Below, in pieces: positions 33,250 to 43,994 of a stretch of 64,000 nucleotides of DNA. This stretch comes from Isoetes taiwanensis. Its lineage: Eukaryota > Streptophyta > Lycopodiopsida > Isoetales > Isoetaceae. A program made the translations under genes and the position numbers. The stretch is taken from positions 1,111,614-1,175,613 of the forward strand of contig JAJEKV010000031.1 in assembly GCA_021234155.1 (NCBI GenBank), written 5' to 3'. Position 1 is the stretch's first letter. The number at the start of each line of letters is the position of its first letter. The notes under the pieces are model-generated. The model saw nothing but the letters and a program-made list of their open reading frames with translations, ran no database searches and was not told where the DNA came from.

Positions 33250-34066
33250 CCACCACATTTTCGGACGTGTTCGTTAGGGGTGCTGTGGGCGGGAACTCCT
33301 CACCAGCTTCATACGGTAGGGGTTCTTTGAAGATCCGAAGCTTCAAGATCATAGGGGTTTGCAAGATCATAGGGGTTTGCAATGAACATTTCTGGTTTTG
33401 AATGAAGGATTGGGGTAAACAATTTGGACAAAAACCGTGAAATCTATTCTCAAAAATTCTGCCTAATACCTATTGCTTTAAGTTTTCAGCTAAGAACAAT
33501 GCAATCATGTCTGTCTATTGCAGCTAAGTGAAGACCAAGGAAATTTTACAAAGGTTCATATTCACGATTTGTTCACGTCCGCATCCCTGGGCAAAGATGT
33601 TTGTTCTTCAAGAAATTGTCTACAAATTAAAAGGTATTCTCCTTTGGTGTATTTACGGTTTTAGGCATCCATCTTCCAGACAATAGAGGTTTTCATAGCA
33701 GTGCATATTTGTTGAGATTTTGTTGTCTGGCAGGGACTTTTCATTGCTCCAAAATCACTATCTATTTATCCTTGAAGGTTCTTTTATCTCATGACAACAA
33801 TTAGAAGATACTAACCGCTTAATCTTAGCCGTGGTAACAGGGCTTTAGAACCTTCAAAGTATCTATATTGTATTCTTGAAGCCAGATTGAAGCCCCGCAA
33901 GCTTCTTCTCTTGTATGACAGCTTGGCTACACCAACTAGAAGGTACTAATTTCTGAAATTATTTGAGTTTTAGGCATAGATTTAGGCATAGAACTCTAAC
34001 TCTTGCATGCAGGCTAGTATGTGAAGGCAATACTTCCTAACTCTCTCTTTGCATGATTTGTAGGAA
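33250..34066. other. Element B 5' region before the transposase ATG
   Basis: Presumed promoter and leader. It contains a duplicated 'aagatcataggggtttgcaa' at about 33344-33382 and no competing open frame. Confidence 0.5.
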
Positions 34067-37000
34067 ATGGCATTTGAAACAAATATTGTTATAAGCACAA
34101 TTGATGGGAATGAGAAGTGCACCGAGGTTGGCTTTGTGAAAGTGAGGCAAAATGCAAATTATGTCGATGTACGAAAAGCAATAGAATTGGATGAGATAGA
34201 TGGCAAGGAGGGTCATGAATTTGTATTCTTGGGAGAAAGGAAGCTTCCTTTGTCAAAACGGCAAGAGGAAAGGTACAAAGTTATGGATGAGGAAGTGTTT
34301 ATTCGAGTCACTGAAAGAGTACAAGAAGATATTCAGCCCTTGAAGAGGAGACGCCTCGTGATACATGAGCTGCAAGAAGAGGAGGAGCTGGCTGCCACTG
34401 AGGTTGTAGATCAGACCCAAGCCAATGAGGAAAAAGCAAGTTTGAGTGTCGATTGTGAAGGTAGGCTGCACTCCAAGCTTGCATCAAGAGCTCTTACATG
34501 TAGGTGGATTCACACTTATAGAAAATACAAGACTAAGATGAGAAGTCAAGGCAAGAAAGATAGGTTTGAGCTCATGTCTTCGGATGTGAATGGAGTGGGA
34601 GTTTTTAGCATTTGGTGCGTAGAATGCCAACTTAAATATGGAAGAGGAGGAGATGACATGTTTTACAACTTCACCGCACGCCACATGGAATCAAAGGAGC
34701 ACAAGCTGAATTTGCAAAGTAACTCACAAAGTGTTGTTATAAGCGAGGAAAGTGCCTCGAAAGATAAATTGGAAAGTGAGATTATGGCTGAAAACAGGGC
34801 TGCAGTTGAAGAGTGCATGGCCACGAAAGTTGCTCCTTTTGTGGAGCAAAGTGGTGTCATCTTTGAGTTGTATAGTGACACCATTAGAAGCTATGCAAAG
34901 AAGGAGGAAATTTGCATTTTATGTGTCGTTTGTCAGAGGTCTTTACTCCTCTTTCCGTCAAGAGGAGACGTGGTTGATAACATGAAGGAGCATGTAAAGA
35001 GTAGTAGACATGCTCAAAAATCCATTGCCAAAGAAAGGAAAGAGGAGGACAAGATGCATGAACACAACAAACATGGAAGGCCTCGGAAGGAGAATTTGGA
35101 TTCTTCACAAAAGAGCATGCTCTCATTTTTCACTCGAGGTATCACTTTTTTCTGAAATCTTTTGCTGAAATCTTTGCTGAAATCTTTTGCTGAAACAATT
35201 GCTGAAACATTTGTTGAAATCTTTTGCTGAAACCGGGCTGAAACATTTGCTGAAATCTAATTCCGTACATTCTAGAATCTGTCTCGTACATTCAATTCAC
35301 TATGATGAACTTTTGTTTTTGAAGTAGAGAGACTTATGGGATGTTTGCTATGCTGCAGACCAGTGCAATGAAGCTGGACCAAGCCATCCAAATGAGATTT
35401 CAAGTAAGTAAAGGCCACATGTACCATTAATTCTATTAGTTCTTTGCCTTGTTCTTTGTTTGTTGTTAGGGTCAAGTTAGTTTGATTGTAGTAATTCATT
35501 GTATTTGTATTTCTCGCTCTCTTTCTCATTGAAATTTAAATAAAAAAACAATACACGGGGACTATGCATCCGATATCTATGTTGGGGTTATTGGCAACTA
35601 ACATATAGATATATGCATCCAAGACAAGAGATTTGAGACCATTCTTAGATGAGTCTAGGCCAGCCTAAATTGGTATTGTGAGCCGATTTGTGTCAAGAAT
35701 TCACTCGCACATGGTGAGATGATTAAGATCCAAGGAACAATTAGGCTTGTCAAATGTGCTAGACTGAGTGCAGGAGCAATGTTTCCAAACTTCCAATGTT
35801 CTTTCTGCACTGCCATACCAAAGGAAAGAGACTTCCGTATGAGAGTTTATAGACAAAGTGAGGATAAAGTAGAGCGAGGCTTGAGGAACACAAAATCCAG
35901 ATTGAGAGTTGACTACTTGACAAGGTTCGAGCTGCACAACCTTGCCAAGGAAACATGCCATGAGAATAGAAACTTGAGAATGGAGTTGAGATTGAGCAAA
36001 TTAAGGACACTTGCATTGTCAGTAAAGGTAAGATCTCTTCGAGAAACATTGTGTGAGTCTATGAAACGTGGTGATGTAAAGAAGTTTTGCATGGATATTA
36101 AAGAGGCTTATTCTTGTGGTAAATTTGAAGGCAAGCCTGCATTGTGGAATTTTCTAACTGACCTTGCGCAGAACATATTAAGGCCTGGCCATAAGAAGCG
36201 GTACAAGCAAACAACAAAAGAGTTGTTTGAAACAATCAAAATTTGGGGAGGAAGAAGGATGCACGACTTCTTGTCTATGAACTTTGGAGGTCCAAGTGTG
36301 GCAACAACAAGGCGGTCTACTGGCAAGACACTTAGCTACAAGGCTGGAATAAATGAGGAGACATTTGTATACTTGGCAAAGATTTATGGCAATCATGTCT
36401 TGAAATGTGGGCTGATTCATGGAAGTGTACCAACTATCGTGGCCGAAGATGAGACCGTAATCAAGAGGGCAGTCCAATGGTGTGCTAGAGATGATAGTTT
36501 GGTAGGTTTTTGTGGTAGAAAAGAAGATCATTCTTGTATCACTAATTTTGTAGTTCATGTTGGGAATGGGGAGGAGGGCTACAAAACTGTTGTTGATGCA
36601 TTTGAGATGAATGTGGTTGCACATTATGCCCGTGTGCTTATCGTGAATCCATTACATTCCCATCTACCCAAGCTCGTGTTGTCCATACAATTGACATGTA
36701 ATAGGTTTGACCATAAGGCCGTGAGATATCAATGGGATGAAATAGCTCATTTCTGGAATTTGCATTTAAAAAGTGTTTTAGGTCCCCTAATTGGACACTC
36801 CTCTGATGGAGATGCACGTCGGAGGGCTTGTATGTTAGAAGACTACACTACCTTGAAAGAATCAGGAAAAAAGTTTGCCATTCCATGGGAAGGATGGGTG
36901 TTTACTGCTGCCATGAACAAAGATAGCAGCATACATGGACTCCATGATCAAGACTTCATCCATAATGGTAAGAAGCTAATCAATCCACTTGACAATGCAT

Positions 37001-38777
37001 CTCGGAGGCTTTACTTGGGTAAAGAACTCGTCACACTTAATGACGTGTGGCACGTTTTCCACAATTTTCAAAGTGAGCATGGTCTTCAAATCGGTGACGT
37101 GCAAAGAAAAGACAGGCAAAATTGGCGGGCTGCCCAGAGGATTGCCTCTCGAAGAGTTCAAGTGTGCTTGAAGAGGCTACGTGATCCAAAACATAGTACT
37201 CCAATGCATACATTAGGGACCGAGACTTATCTCTACGTGGTTTCCCTCTATATTGACATATTCCTCTCTCCTCACATGGATCTATGGAACCGGATAAGAG
37301 CAGCCAGCACCGTGTCTTGCTTCTTGAGGTAGGTGTGCTGATATCTATTTAGCTTTATAAGTATGGTACCGAATTCTTACTATCTTGTTGCTCTTGTCAT
37401 ATTGCAGGTTATGGAGACTTTAGATATCAAAACATGAAACACATTGTTTGAAGACAAACTTTATTAGTCATGAGACTTTTCTGGACATTCAGCTTTCTTG
37501 CCACTTTGTCGTCTTGCTCATAAAGTTTTTTAGAGATTACTGTAGGGAGCTTCCTGTCCCATTGGATGCCACAGGGTCAGATGCATGCGAGAATTTCTTC
37601 TCAAATATAGGTGGAATGGTAAGGAACGAGAGATCCTACACTGGGGCTGATGTGCTTGATAGTGCAAGTGCTCTTAACCGAGTGGCTGAATTTAAGTCAC
37701 TTGGGACCTTGCTATTCCCTGCAGCCCATGTCAAACAGGAAAACATTTGGCAAGTACTCGAGAGGAAAGTGGATGGTGAAGACAATGAGTTAAAGTGTGA
37801 TCTGGCAGATTACACACTTATAAGGACAGATGACATGATAGTGGATGCACTAGAGGCAGGATTTAGACATGCTAAAGAATTATGTGCACAAGTAGGCATC
37901 ACTTGTGAGGAAGGTGGAGAGGAAAATTGGTGGAGCAAACCTTGGAAGCACGAAGATTTTTTCAACAAAGATTACTTCATGGAATTAGACACAACCGTGG
38001 TGGGAGATGAGTCAGATGATGTGAATGTAGAACAAGAGAATGATGATGGGATAGCCATCAATTCTGATCTGCCCAATGATGTTACATCACAACTAGAGTT
38101 AAGGCATACCTTTGACTCCATGGTGGACGAGGTAGAAGCACCATCTCTCAGAAAGATCGAAAGGAATGTGACTCTTGATAATAAACCTATTTGCAAGGGC
38201 ACTTTGGTCAGCCAACTAAATGGTAATCCATGGCTGTCCAAAGACAGATTGACAAAGGTCAAGCTGCAGTCCATTATAAGCCCGGAAAACAAGTTAATAA
38301 ATGCAGCCACCTCTCTTGGAATTGGATCAGACTGTGCCATCTACTTTGAGATGGATTCCAGAAGCAAGAAAAGGCAAACTCGTGACAGAAACAAGGAGGA
38401 CGTGATGCAAGTTTGGTATTTGGGAAGGGTACTTAGTATGCGCAGGAAACATGGGAGAGCATGGAAAGAAACTAGAGAGCCGGTAGACTTGGTTAACAGA
38501 CCACCATACTCCATAGAGCTTAATTTGGCCTGGTATAATGAACATAAAGGGTAGGAGGACGTGGGTACACTTTCGACCTTCGTGATAGCCACTCAATCTC
38601 ACTAGACTCAGAATAGCACTAGCATGTTTAAGATACAACCCAGACAATGGTAGATACCAGCTTGATGAGCATGCGCACCGTGCATTGCTGAAAATTGTGC
38701 TCGCAAATCTTGTTTTTCATTGGCAGGAAATAAGGGCAAGGGAAAGATTGTTTGAAGATCCGGGTGAAGATCATTAG
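34067..38777 (+). CDS. Element B DDE-type transposase, five exons, one visible nonsense codon
   Basis: Proposed exons: 34067-35138, 35359-35407, about 35664-37328, 37408-38550, 38612-38777. The N-terminal region (residues about 1-85) resembles a ubiquitin-like beta-grasp domain. Two C2H2/BED-like zinc segments follow ('CVECQLKYGR..HMESKEH' and 'CVVCQ..HVKSSRH'). A basic helical region precedes the catalytic core. The acidic triad is inferred as Asp in 'VAEDETVIK' (36448), Asp in 'GHSSDGDARRR' (36804 or 36811) and Glu in 'TGSDACENFFS' (37589). The last resembles the hAT/P-element context in which the third acid follows a helical insertion. The C-terminal exon contains 'RYNPDNGRYQLDEHAHRALL'. 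The only clear lesion is TAG at 37421-37423 just after the third intron; the frame is otherwise open. Exon 2/3 junctions are the least certain. I recall similar 'SDGD' proteins in mosses, lycophytes and invertebrates, without a family name. Confidence 0.85.
35155..35262. repeat. Intronic minisatellite, GCTGAAA(T/C)-type units
   Basis: About nine imperfect copies of 'tttgctgaaatc/a' fill the start of the first transposase intron. They look like expansion of the coding-strand sequence at the exon edge. Confidence 0.75.
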
Positions 38778-38994
38778 TCGTGAGACGTTAGTATGAAAAT
38801 TGACATGAAAAACAGATTGCTTATGCATTTGAGATACATAGTTATAGGTATTTCTAGTTTGAAGATTATGGAGATGCATTGTTATGGAGGAGGAGTTGCC
38901 TTCTGTAATGATTCTTGCAAATATGTAGATTTTGTGGCACCGACAAACCAATAGCAGATTGCATATTTGAATTGCAATTTTGCAATTTTGCTTC

Positions 38995-39135
38995 TTTTGC
39001 TTAATCTGTTTGCTGTTTAAGTTGGTGTTTAGGTTGTTTAAGTTGGCGACAGTTGGTGTTTAAGTTGGTGTTTAAGTGTTTGAGTTGCTGATTAAGTTTC
39101 CCAAGTTTCTGTTTAAGTTGGTTTAAAAGTGTTTG
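38995..39135. repeat. GTTTAAGTTGG-type minisatellite in element B
   Basis: Imperfect copies of 'gtttaagttggt' downstream of the transposase stop. Low complexity, non-coding. Confidence 0.7.
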
Positions 39136-39739
39136 CTTTTTTGTTAGGGACATGGAGTCGACAGTAAAAAATCGTGTAGATCAGTGCTAAGTGTTGCAAA
39201 TGTGTTATGTGGAGCCGTCATTGGTTTGTGCTAGTTAAGCTCCTCTTTGGAGGAAAAGGAATGCAATTGTTGTTTGTTCTTTTGGTTTTTCTCACTCTAT
39301 GTTTCCTTGAGTGGAGGTTCTTTGTTTCTTCAGACTCTTTATTCTTTGAGGAAAAGGAATGCATTGCATTTGTTTCCCATTTGTTTATGCATTTTGTGGC
39401 AGATTCAGATTTGTGGCAGATTCAGATTATGGTAAAGCGTCAATTACATTGTACAGAAAAGCAACCATATTATATTATAAAGACTGTTTTTACAAAAAGG
39501 TTGTGCAGGAATGAACCAACCTTGCACTTTTGTACAAAAAACTGGATGAGAATAAAAGTTTTACAGGTGCAAAACCTCGTAATGTGATATGAGTTACGGG
39601 ATATTAGCTATCACAAAAAGTTTTAAAAGCCGAAAACAGATATGAAAAAGTTTTACAGGGATTGTCCAAGATATACATGCAAAGCAGACACAACCTTATT
39701 TCTTTTTCCGCACAATGCAAGGCATTAAAAGTAGCCCGG

Positions 39740-39999
39740 AGGAGGCATCTTAAGAACCACTCGAAGAAGAAGTCCGCCAGCCTCGATGTTCACCTGCAAA
39801 TGACGTTCCTCTCCATCTCCAACACGATCAAGCCAATTTTGCACTTTCTCTGAAACCTTAGCTCCCCTGTTCCTTCAAATTTATTCACTTCCAAGCAGCT
39901 AAACTTGGCCACGAAAACCATCTGCATCCCTGGATGGCTAGAGTCAGAAGAAGATTCTTCAACCTTAGGTTTCTCTGCAGTGAATTTAATCCTAGCCAT
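39740..39999 (-). CDS. Possible minus-strand cargo ORF in element B
   Basis: A 69-codon frame from the ATG at 39999 begins 'MARIKFTAEKPKVEESSSD' and runs to 39790. A second open frame on the same strand, shifted by one, carries on to 39740 and ends '..IEAGGLLLRVVLKMPPPGYF'. Together they look like one small protein broken by a frameshift. A TATA-like 'atataaagaa' lies about 220 bases upstream on this strand. No family is recognised. It could be a captured host gene piece or a second element gene. Confidence 0.35.
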
Positions 40000-40261
40000 T
40001 GAGCTGCCGGCCGATTTTGTGGAGAGGAGATGTGAAATAAGGAGGAGAGCCGGAACAGAAAGGAAGAACTTAGGAGTGAACCGGAATGAAGGCCATCAAT
40101 CGAACAGGCAGAGGCTAAATAGAAGGGTTTTGTGATGTCAAATCAAAGCATAAGGAGGAATTATGGCCAATTATTTGCATGCAGGTTGGGCAAGTTCAGG
40201 GGCAGGTTCTCCTTCTTTATATCCGTGCCATGCAGACGGCCATGCAAATGATATCCTCTTT

Positions 40262-40560
40262 TAAGGATTAAGCTATAACATTCGGCCATAAGCTTAGACA
40301 TTTAGGGATTAAGCTATAACATTTAAGGAACATGTTGGGTGGCCTAGTAAAATGACTCTAAGCTAGTAAACTATAGGCTCTAAGCTAGTAAAAATGACTC
40401 TAAGCTAGTAAAATGACTTTAAGCTAGTAAACTAGTTAGACTCTATACTTTAAACTAGTTTACTCGTTTTTAAGCTGTAACATTTAAGGACCATAACATT
40501 TAAGGATTAAGCCATTCAAGGATTAAGCTATAACATTTAAGGATCGTGTTTTCAAGCTTG
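40262..40560. repeat. Short interspersed repeats near element B right end
   Basis: 'aagctagtaaa' and 'ggattaagctataacattt' recur many times. Subterminal repetition of this kind can bind transposase; here it is simply noted. Confidence 0.7.
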
Positions 40561-40917
40561 AAGTATCCCCAGTACTTTACCACTAAGGGACACACTAAGG
40601 ATGCATTAGAGTCTTAACCAACGAGACAAGCTTAGACCGAGAATGAAGATGAGAAAAATGTCTATTACAGACATTGTGAAATTTTTTTCCTTCTCCACAA
40701 ACCATTTTTTCTCTGAATAAGGCTACGGCACAAAATAAAGTACAAGATCGGGTAGGGGTATGTAAAACGTAACATAGTCCGGCCGTATATCTACGGTAGG
40801 GGGCAGGGAAATTGGGTTTTCATATTTACGTATGTAGGGGTTTTCGACCTCCAAAAGTCGTATACGAGGGGTTTTCTGGTGACCCCTTGCACGCACATGA
40901 GGTATCCCCATGTGCCT

Positions 40918-40933
40918 AGGTGAAATCCCCGGG
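40918..40933 (-). repeat. Element B right terminal inverted repeat
   Basis: AGGTGAAATCCCCGGG, the exact inverse of the left end. Confidence 0.93.
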
Positions 40934-40941
40934 TACAAAGG
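40934..40941. repeat. Element B target-site duplication, right
   Basis: TACAAAGG, identical to 33134-33141. Confidence 0.93.
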
Positions 40942-41083
40942 TCTTATTTTCATGCCACAGAGAGTAGGAATAAGCATGGAAAGTGGCCTAAAAGTGTTAA
41001 ATGCCCGTTAATGGGCTAGCAACTCTATGGTTGAGCATTTGGATTGTCTTTGATTTAATTCCAACCTATCTCATTACTCAACA

Positions 41084-41096
41084 TGGTATCAAAGCC
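41084..41096 (+). other. LTR-retrotransposon primer-binding site (tRNA-iMet type)
   Basis: TGGTATCAAAGCC closely matches the plant Copia primer-binding site TGGTATCAGAGCC. It is preceded by 'caaca', as expected for the end of a 5' LTR. No matching downstream LTR, gag or pol is legible, so this is a truncated relic. Its LTR may begin near 40980, directly beside element B. Confidence 0.6.
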
Positions 41097-42321
41097 ATGG
41101 TTCTAAGAGGTTGGTGCATTAACCTAACTCCCATGACGGTGGGAGTTGCAATTAGGGGAGAGCTAGAAAGTAGTGCACTTTATGACAATTCTCAATAACA
41201 TGGAGGCCAATTTATCATAAGTTGATGAACTCAATCTAATTAGTTTTTTCATAACAATGGTTGGGCCATAGTTTTTGTGTGTGCATCTCCATCACGACAT
41301 ATAGAATGGAACTAAGAGCAGGTAGTCCTTGCACTTAAATTGCCCTCTTAACTTCTATGTTATAGGTTTTTGTCAATTGGTCCCCTAAAATGGCCCTATA
41401 CATAAAGTGGAGAACTCAAATATAGCATTATTTTGTTCTAGTTGAGCCATCCAAATGAAAGATCTCTTTTCTGTGTGCAAATGAAGGCTGAAGAATGCTC
41501 TTCCTTTGTGTACATATAATCGTGCAATAATTTAAAGTATGGATTGGTCATAAGAAATGTGGCAAAGTTTACATCCTTAATACTAAAGTTGTTACTGGAA
41601 TTATTCTGGGTTCATCCACCAGAATTGATCCAGCATATACCCTCTACCACTTAAACCCAGATATCTAACAAGACAAATTTCCATTTCACAAGATACCATC
41701 GCTTTTGGAATCTTCACTTGATTCTTTATGACAAGGAGGATTTCACAACCAATAGATTTGCTAATATGTTGTGGTGATTGCATAAACCTCATAGAATTCA
41801 GCAGTTTTTATACCAGGCCAGAACTATATTCTTTAAACTTTCTAGCATCCCCAGTGATACATACCAAAAGGGCGGATCCTTCATGGAAATTATTATCCGA
41901 TGGGCCCCAATCTTTCCAAGGCTTTACCCTATAGACCTCCTTTTTACTATAGCAGTGGCCTCACTTCCAGAAAGCAGGGACTCCCTTTCTTCTACAGTGG
42001 CAGGGGCCCTGCGATCGGCAGCCAACGGGAGCAGATCTGTCGCCGTTGCGAAAAGGAAGCCCCTACTACCCTCCCCACCTCCCTTCAAAGTAGGGAGCCA
42101 AAGAAATTACCTGTCGCCGCAGCTGAATCGGCTTGAATCGATCGATTATTCACCGAATGAGCGGAATGGTTCATTCAAGTTCTATCCTGGAGTATTCACA
42201 ATTATCACACATGGCATCAAAACTCTCTTCTGAAATAACAATGACCCACTTTCTGTTTCATAAGTAACATCAATAATTATAAATGAATTGAATTGAATTG
42301 AAAACCTAGATCAACAATGGA
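41097..42321. other. No gene recognised; GC-richer patch 41930-42150
   Basis: The patch 41930-42150 is clearly richer in GC than its surroundings and reads like neither host exon nor the nearby elements. Overlapping open frames cross it. An organellar insertion is one possibility, but I cannot confirm it. Confidence 0.3.
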
Positions 42322-42630
42322 GTGCTTGAGCCAGGTCCCATAGTCCTCTATATTCGAGATGGAGACAACAATGACCTTGCTCAAGTCACCCCTGAGTTGT
42401 CCATGAAAAACAACAAAATCCAAATCTATTTTAAGGGGTGCTTGAGCCAGGTCATCCTCCCCCCCTCCCTTCCCCCAATCAATTCGAGATGGCGACGACC
42501 ATGACCTTGCTCAAGTCACCCCTAAGGTTGTTTGACAATAAAAAAACTTGCGAAAACCAAATCTTCTTTAAGGGGTGCTTGAGCTCGATCATCCAGTCCT
42601 TCTCATTCAAGATTGGGATGACCATGACCT
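42322..42630. repeat. Tandem repeat of about 116-137 bp, about 2.5 copies
   Basis: 'gtgcttgag' units start at 42322, 42438 and 42575, each followed by 'gatgg.gac.a..atgacc' sequence. Copies have diverged by indels. No coding function is evident. Confidence 0.8.
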
Positions 42631-43271
42631 CCCCTCCCACTGGTTGTAAATAAAATCCAATACTACTTCTTGAGTAAAGAACTCGGAATAGACAAATGTC
42701 ACTATCTAGAACTAAGAACGATCTACCTAAAATTGTGAAAGAGTGAGAAATCACAATGGCATATGTTGGCATTGATTTTTTTAGCATCTTACTGATCGAT
42801 AGCAATGCTCCACATCTAAGGCGAAATTGGAAACCACATCTTATAAGTTTCCCGCGAACATATCACTAATCATCGATGTTATTTTGTCAATGATCAATGT
42901 CATTGAGGGAAACTTTTGTGCTTAGAATTATTGAGCAATAAAATCCTATATAATAATGCAAAATTTGTTAGTATTGTAGTTGAACATCCCGAGTATGCAC
43001 TACTCCATAGAAAAAAACAAGAGGTATATAAGTTGTGCATATTGCATAAATGATCTTTGAATGACTATTCAGCCCGCAATTTTAATTACGTTCTTTAATT
43101 TCCTTATGTCTAGATACCTCTTTGTATTAGAAAGCATTTTCTTACATACTTAAAATTGAATTGATGAATCGGATTGAATTGAATTGAATCGAATTGAAAT
43201 AAATTGAATTTTGTCGTCGACGAAGACCAGGTGGCCTATGAAAAAAGTTGTGTTATTAGTTCCTTGCATTG
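42631..43271. other. No gene recognised; GAATT-rich simple sequence near 43150-43210
   Basis: 'ttgaattgaattgaatcgaa' pentamer-type simple sequence leads up to a MITE. Otherwise AT-rich spacer. Confidence 0.5.
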
Positions 43272-43280
43272 TATTATGAC

Positions 43281-43520
43281 TGGGGTTTACTATTTTTTTT
43301 CGTACAACCTATTTGTATGCGTGGGGAGGGGTTTTTTTTCATCCATTTATGTACATATATATTTGGTAGGGGGTTCCTTTTCTAGGGTTTTGGGCCCTAG
43401 CCCAAGTAAATTTTATTTGGAAGGGGTCAAAATTGGCTTCTTAAAAATCCATATACGGGGTATTTCTGCCATCTCTTGAACGCAGATGGCATATTCCCCT
43501 ACATACGAGCGCAACCCCCT
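43281..43520. mobile_element. Second short relative of element B (diverged MITE)
   Basis: It is flanked by 'tattatgac' on both sides (43272-43280, 43521-43529), consistent with an 8-base duplication plus one chance base. The ends (TGGGGTTTAC and ..GCAACCCCCT) are weakly inverted. The interior right segment 'aacgcagatggcatatt' and the 'atacgggg' and 'catacgag' words match the corresponding positions of element B and the 31.65-kb MITE. It is older or a different subfamily. Confidence 0.7.
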
Positions 43521-43529
43521 TATTATGAC

Positions 43530-43994
43530 TACAGTACTATGATGGCATGTACTGGTCAATGCAAATAATAAGTGCAGATGATGTGGTGAGTGCTCCTAAT
43601 GTCCTTTTGACATTTCATTGTTTCAAGTACTGTTCTTTGTTGAGCTGCTTTTGTGTAAAGGATTTGCTTGTGAATGATTATAAGATAACATGTGTGTATC
43701 ATAGTTTAGAACTGCAAAAACTTGATCTTCTTATAAAATTTGAGATAAGACACAATAAAGCTAAACATGACATTTTAAGCATCGGACATGTTTCTGTTTC
43801 ACACTCTATTTATGTGTTTCTATATCCACATGCAAATAATTCTTGCATGCTCACATGCGTGCATTTCATAAATTCTCGAATTTCTGTTAAATGATTTAGA
43901 CATATTTTGTGATACATCTTGGTTGCATGAACATTCCCAAAGATCATTCTAAAACAAAGCTACGTGAATGCTCTTTTAACTAGCATTTTTCTAT
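43530..43994. other. No gene recognised
   Basis: An open plus-strand frame (43547-43894) has no recognisable domain. Confidence 0.4.

Larger units (their letters stand above)
33142..40933 (+). mobile_element. Element B: 7.8-kb nearly intact DNA transposon
   Basis: The ends CCCGGGGATTTCACCT and its inverse define the element, flanked by a perfect 8-bp duplication. Inside the 16-bp perfect ends, about 100 bases of looser inverted similarity contain 'atgtgcgtg', 'aggggttt' and 'cgtatac' on both sides. The plus strand carries one long transposase gene (34067-38777). The 3' third holds AT-rich minisatellite-like sequence and a possible minus-strand cargo ORF. The 8-bp duplication and the insert-type DDE layout suggest affinity with the hAT/P-element group, but the terminal sequence fits neither standard and I leave the superfamily open. 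Confidence 0.92.

Noticed and set aside
34253-35126. Long minus-strand frames opposite the element B transposase exon
   Set aside because: They are shadows of the plus-strand coding sequence, without domains and in the expected antisense frames.
35701-38647. Other minus- and plus-strand frames within the transposase gene
   Set aside because: All overlap exons whose motifs, splice borders and order support the plus-strand reading.
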